Source of the DNA: Anaerolineae bacterium
Lineage (GTDB): Bacteria; Chloroflexota; Anaerolineae; 4572-78; J111
Length of the DNA stretch: 64,000 nucleotides
Assembly: GCA_020433805.1 (NCBI GenBank)
Contig: JAGRBZ010000004.1
Location: 1-64,000, forward strand
Reading direction: 5' to 3'
The position numbers were made by a program, and so were the translations under genes. Numbering within the stretch: position 1 is the stretch's first letter; the number at the start of each line of letters is the position of its first letter. The notes beneath the pieces are model-generated. The model did not search any database, had not been told where the DNA came from, and saw only the letters and a list, made by a program, of their open reading frames with translations. This document shows, piece by piece, positions 61,350 through 64,000 of the stretch.

Positions 61350-61468
61350 TAAATAACTTCCGCACTACCAAAAATGGAGATAAAGAGATTAGGCGATAAG
61401 GAGATTTGTAGGGCTAATCTCCCAATCTCTAATCTCCAATCTCCTGTTTAGAGTGCTGAAGTTATTTA
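61350..61468. repeat. Inverted-repeat element with GGAGATT internal words
   Basis: TAAATAACTTC (61350-61360) pairs exactly with GAAGTTATTTA (61458-61468), and the next bases CGCACT/AGTGCT extend the arms. The middle has repeated GGAGATT/AATCTCC words. It is directly followed by copy 3 of the TGTCATTTCG element. Confidence 0.6.
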
Positions 61469-61474
61469 TAGGAG

Positions 61475-61604
61475 TTACGCATTTGACATCTGCCTATGTC
61501 ATTTCGTAGCCAAAGGCGGAGAAATCCCTATAGCATCTGTTTGCAAACAAAATTCTCAGGGATTTCTCGTCGTTCCTCCTCGAAATGACATGTCAACTGC
61601 GTAA
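61475..61604. repeat. Palindromic intergenic element, copy 3 (TGTCATTTCG family)
   Basis: The arms TTACGCATTTGACA at 61475-61488 and TGTCAACTGCGTAA at 61591-61604 pair at 13 of 14 positions. Inside, TATGTCATTTCG and CGAAATGACAT, then GGAGAAATCCCT and AGGGATTTCTC, repeat the design of copies 1 and 2. Confidence 0.8.
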
Positions 61605-61625
61605 GTCATAATTTAATGGCTGATC

Positions 61626-62531
61626 CTAAATACCTAAAACGCCCAGAGATATCCCCGCTGTGAGCATCGCGATGACCAGGTAGGGCTGCGCTTTGGTTAG
61701 CCATTGGGCCGGTTGGTCGAAATAGGTCTTTAGCATTAGAGTGACCAGCAGGCTCAGACTCACAATAGCTGCGCCCGGTAGCACGCGCAGCCCCAACAGC
61801 AGGAGAATTGCCGCTATCTGGCCCCCGAAAAAGAGCCAATCGGCCCGATGATGACCACCAAGCAGTCGTAACCCGCCCAGATAGACCGTTCCATAACAGA
61901 TCGCCAGCGCACAAGGAAATAGCGTCAAAGGCGACCACAAAGCCGCCCCCATCAGCCACGGCAAAAGCAGGTGCAAGAGGGACGGTAGGCGTCCACCGTG
62001 GTTCGATTCTAATGAGGCCGGATAGTGACCGGCAACGAGCGTCAGCCCAATCGCAACCACTACAAGCCAGAAGATAGTTGGCTTGAGTGCCAGGCCAATC
62101 AACAAAGCCAGCACTACTCCCAACCCAAAGGTTATCACCTGACCGCCGTATTCAGGCCAGTAGTACCGTTGCCACCACACCTGATAGCGGCGCACGAGCA
62201 TAACCATCTGCCCACCCATTGAATTCGGTTGGGCATAGGGTAATGAAAAACCGTGTCGGGCCGGGGCTGTCAACTGCGCTTGCGTAACCCGTCGCCACAA
62301 TCCTTGCTCTACCGCTAGCGTCCATAGCGTACCAAGAATCGGATCAACCAAAAGCCATAAGCTGATCAGTTGCAGTACCGTACCGGCAGACATGTCGGGT
62401 AGCCCGCTCGTCATTGCGCCGGCCACTGCCGCCCACCCTGCGCCCATACTCAGCCACGTTTTCGAGCGCGAGAGCCTAAATGTAAATGTTTGTCCAAAGG
62501 GGTTCTGCTTCACCGCACAACGCTCCATCAA
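61626..62531 (-). CDS. Polytopic membrane protein of unknown function
   Basis: 301 aa with seven or eight hydrophobic helices (about 30-50, 52-72, 128-150, 152-168, 185-215, 230-255, 258-270, 278-300). A stretch of aromatic and basic residues (RRYQVWWQRYYWPEYGG, about 113-130) lies in a loop. I do not recognise the family; there is some resemblance in layout to prenyltransferase-like membrane proteins, but the diagnostic Asp motifs are absent. ATG 62528 or TTG 62531 are the possible starts, and no ribosome site is seen. The repeat elements lie directly after its stop codon. Confidence 0.75.
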   Translation of the reverse strand: MMERCAVKQNPFGQTFTFRLSRSKTWLSMGAGWAAVAGAMTSGLPDMSAGTVLQLISLWLLVDPILGTLWTLAVEQGLWRRVTQAQLTAPARHGFSLPYAQPNSMGGQMVMLVRRYQVWWQRYYWPEYGGQVITFGLGVVLALLIGLALKPTIFWLVVVAIGLTLVAGHYPASLESNHGGRLPSLLHLLLPWLMGAALWSPLTLFPCALAICYGTVYLGGLRLLGGHHRADWLFFGGQIAAILLLLGLRVLPGAAIVSLSLLVTLMLKTYFDQPAQWLTKAQPYLVIAMLTAGISLGVLGI

Positions 62532-62660
62532 TCGGCATCAAATTGAGTATACCACGCCGCGATAGGTTCAGACAATCATCCATCCTTTTTGATACTTTAC
62601 AGCAATACAGTAAAATCTACAGAAATCCGTTTGAGTTTAGGAATAGAGAGTTTTATTGTG

Positions 62661-63119
62661 ATGTTTGACGAGAAATTAACCGGGACGTACGTTTTACTAT
62701 TGTTATTGCCCGAAAACCAAACCATTACCGTGGGTAAGTTAGGCACGTTCGATTTTCCGTCGGGGTGGTATACCTATATCGGGAGCGCTTTTGGGGCTGG
62801 AGGTTTGTTGGGGCGCATTAAACACCATATGCAGCCCACGCAGAAACCACATTGGCACATCGACTATCTACGCCGGGAAGCGACGCTCAAAGAAATCTGG
62901 CTTTCGCCCGATACCGAAAAGCGTGAACACGCCTGGGTTGATCTGATGATCGATGTGCCGGGCGCAGTTGCGTTGGTCGAGGGGTTCGGCGCGTCCGATT
63001 CTGTTCACGAAACGCACCTGTATTACTTCGATGTCCGTCCCTCGCTGGAGGATTTTGCAATTGGCGTGCGAACACGCTTTCCCGAAACCAAAGTTATTCG
63101 TGCTTTTGCGGATGAATAA
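62661..63119 (+). CDS. DUF123 (GIY-YIG-like) protein
   Basis: 152 aa from ATG 62661. GTYVLLLLL at the start, WYTYIGSAFGAGGLLGRIKHH (about 36-56, in pieces) and KPHWHIDYLR (about 62-71) match the DUF123 family, whose fold resembles GIY-YIG nucleases. In archaea a DUF123 domain is fused to endonuclease III. The YTYIG element is the GIY-YIG-like part. GTG 62658 directly precedes ATG 62661; the longer frame from 62589 lacks a ribosome site. Biochemical role is unknown. Confidence 0.87.
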   Translation: MFDEKLTGTYVLLLLLPENQTITVGKLGTFDFPSGWYTYIGSAFGAGGLLGRIKHHMQPTQKPHWHIDYLRREATLKEIWLSPDTEKREHAWVDLMIDVPGAVALVEGFGASDSVHETHLYYFDVRPSLEDFAIGVRTRFPETKVIRAFADE

Positions 63120-63132
63120 GGCGCAATTAAGC

Positions 63133-63660
63133 CTACAACCATCCCAAAAGCATCATCAGCGGCAGCAAATCTGATATTTCAATGACATTGAGAAAATCGG
63201 CCACAATCAGCAGGAACATAATCACAAAGATGATGCCCAAGGTTCCCCCCGCAATAAAGGCAAACCACACACGGCCTTTAACGGGTTTCGTGTCGACTTT
63301 TGCCATAGGCGGGGGAACGGCTGGAATTATTTCCTCCGGTTGCTTTTCCGCTTCCGGTTCTTTTTCCTGAAAATTGAGCCGGATTTGACCGAGTTCGATC
63401 ATATCATTGTGAAACAAATAGTAAGGTCCCTGGATAAGCCTGCCGTTAACACCGGTTCCCCCCGGCCCGCCTAAATCTTGTAGAACCCACAGATTGTTGC
63501 GCAGTTCAAGGCTTGCATGACTGGAGTCGACTTCGGGTGATTGCAAAACAAGGTTGTTATCCGGGTCAGACCCAATCAAGATACGAGTGCTTGATAACTC
63601 GAATGTTTCAAATACGCTCTCAGAATGTTCAGATTCTTCGTAAATGATTAATCTGGCCAT
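63133..63660 (-). CDS. FHA domain protein with C-terminal transmembrane helix
   Basis: 175 aa from ATG 63660, which has GAGGAGG eight bases upstream. The FHA fold (about 18-95) has IGSDPDNNLVL, SSHASLEL and GGTGVNGRLI, the residues that read phosphothreonine on partner proteins. A Pro-rich linker and one transmembrane helix (about 140-165) follow, so the FHA domain faces the cytoplasm at the membrane. It converges with the DUF123 gene, separated by 13 bp. The Ser/Thr kinase it would serve is not in this window. Confidence 0.9.
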   Translation of the reverse strand: MARLIIYEESEHSESVFETFELSSTRILIGSDPDNNLVLQSPEVDSSHASLELRNNLWVLQDLGGPGGTGVNGRLIQGPYYLFHNDMIELGQIRLNFQEKEPEAEKQPEEIIPAVPPPMAKVDTKPVKGRVWFAFIAGGTLGIIFVIMFLLIVADFLNVIEISDLLPLMMLLGWL

Positions 63661-63767
63661 GCTGATGGCCTCCTCGCATTGTATGAGCGCCGGCATACAC
63701 ACCCAGCGCTTACTCTTCCTTCTAAAAACAAGTTTCGATGTAGTTCGTTCTTAATGTCTATCGTATA

Positions 63768-64000
63768 TTATAAATCTTTTGGGGGCTGATGGGCAAAATT
63801 GGGGTCGGCCTTGATAAAAGCGACGGCTGCTTCCCTATTCTCTACCTCCCCGGCAGCCTGCGCTTCCTTTAGGTTACGCAGCAGCAAGCCAATGAGGCGA
63901 CCTTCTTGCAGGCCAAAATCATCAATGAGGTCTCGCCCGGTAAGTAGCGGCGGCGGATCGACCACCTGATCTTTTCTTTCAAAATAAGCTATTAAAAGTT
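63768..64000 (-). CDS. C-terminal end of a CCA-adding enzyme / tRNA nucleotidyltransferase (partial)
   Basis: The frame runs in from the window edge with no start in view; the visible 76 codons encode LLIAYFERKDQVVDPPPLLTGRDLIDD in pieces and then GRLIGLLLRNLKEAQAAGE. The segment PPxLTGxDLxxxxGLxxGxxxGxLLxxLxEAQxxGE with a final helix EAAVAFIK is the characteristic end of tRNA nucleotidyltransferases and related HD-domain enzymes. The stop is at 63768. Its catalytic domain lies outside the window. Confidence 0.8.
   Translation of the reverse strand, partial: LLIAYFERKDQVVDPPPLLTGRDLIDDFGLQEGRLIGLLLRNLKEAQAAGEVENREAAVAFIKADPNFAHQPPKDL

Noticed and set aside
1-64000. tRNA or rRNA genes.
   Set aside because: No cloverleaf with a convincing GGTTCGAATCC-type T arm was found on either strand by reading.

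Overview
The window looks like a chromosomal segment of a free-living bacterium, most likely a member of the Chloroflexota (Anaerolineae-like). This is inference from gene content and style: a T-box in front of valS, an amino-acid-binding lipoprotein with a VEKVVTVEVEK-type linker, many sensor kinases with N-terminal receiver domains, an extracellular protein ending in FMPLILR, frequent GTG/TTG starts, and dispersed palindromic intergenic repeats. No rRNA, tRNA, CRISPR array, prophage or complete insertion sequence was seen.

Layout. 1-8.7 kb: housekeeping and envelope genes: valS under a valine T-box, an HtrA-type lipoprotein protease, a YugP-type zinc peptidase, SppA, and a UbiB/ABC1 kinase-like protein. 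8.7-29.4 kb: a general L-amino-acid ABC transporter (AapJ, AapQ, AapM, AapP, all on the minus strand). It is split in two by about 15 kb of plus-strand genes: two tiny ORFs, a receiver-degenerate OmpR-type regulator, a kinase with an ethylene-receptor-like membrane sensor, an Rcp1-like regulator, four more receiver-containing kinases, a further OmpR-type regulator, and a secreted protein built of calcium-binding Asp-rich repeats. AapQ also carries a substrate-binding-protein-like segment in an internal loop.

29.5-34.1 kb: an unusual Clp/Hsp100 ATPase with a degraded first ATPase site, a ParB-fold-like protein and a membrane-anchored beta-propeller protein, probably one operon. 34.6-43.3 kb: a MoxR/Bat operon (MoxR ATPase, DUF58, BatA, BatB, TPR lipoprotein, BatD, TPR-SH3 protein) behind a good sigma-70 promoter. 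43.5-52.6 kb: aspS, a DinB-methyltransferase fusion, two large polytopic membrane proteins with a small DMT-type transporter between them, and recA with a promoter that contains a candidate SOS box.

52.8-64 kb: a membrane protein with an acidic repeat linker and Kelch propeller, then a repeat-rich accessory stretch. This holds two glycosyltransferases, a Rpn-family nuclease, a small four-helix membrane protein, a methyltransferase, a membrane protein of unknown function, a DUF123 protein and an FHA protein, with the 3' end of a CCA-adding enzyme at the edge. Three copies of a TGTCATTTCG palindromic element, three other inverted-repeat elements and a 42-bp tandem hairpin array lie between these genes or just upstream of them.

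The most notable points are the ethylene-receptor-like kinase with a complete set of copper/ethylene-site residues, the transporter split by the signalling block, the substrate-binding lobe embedded in a permease, and the repeat families.
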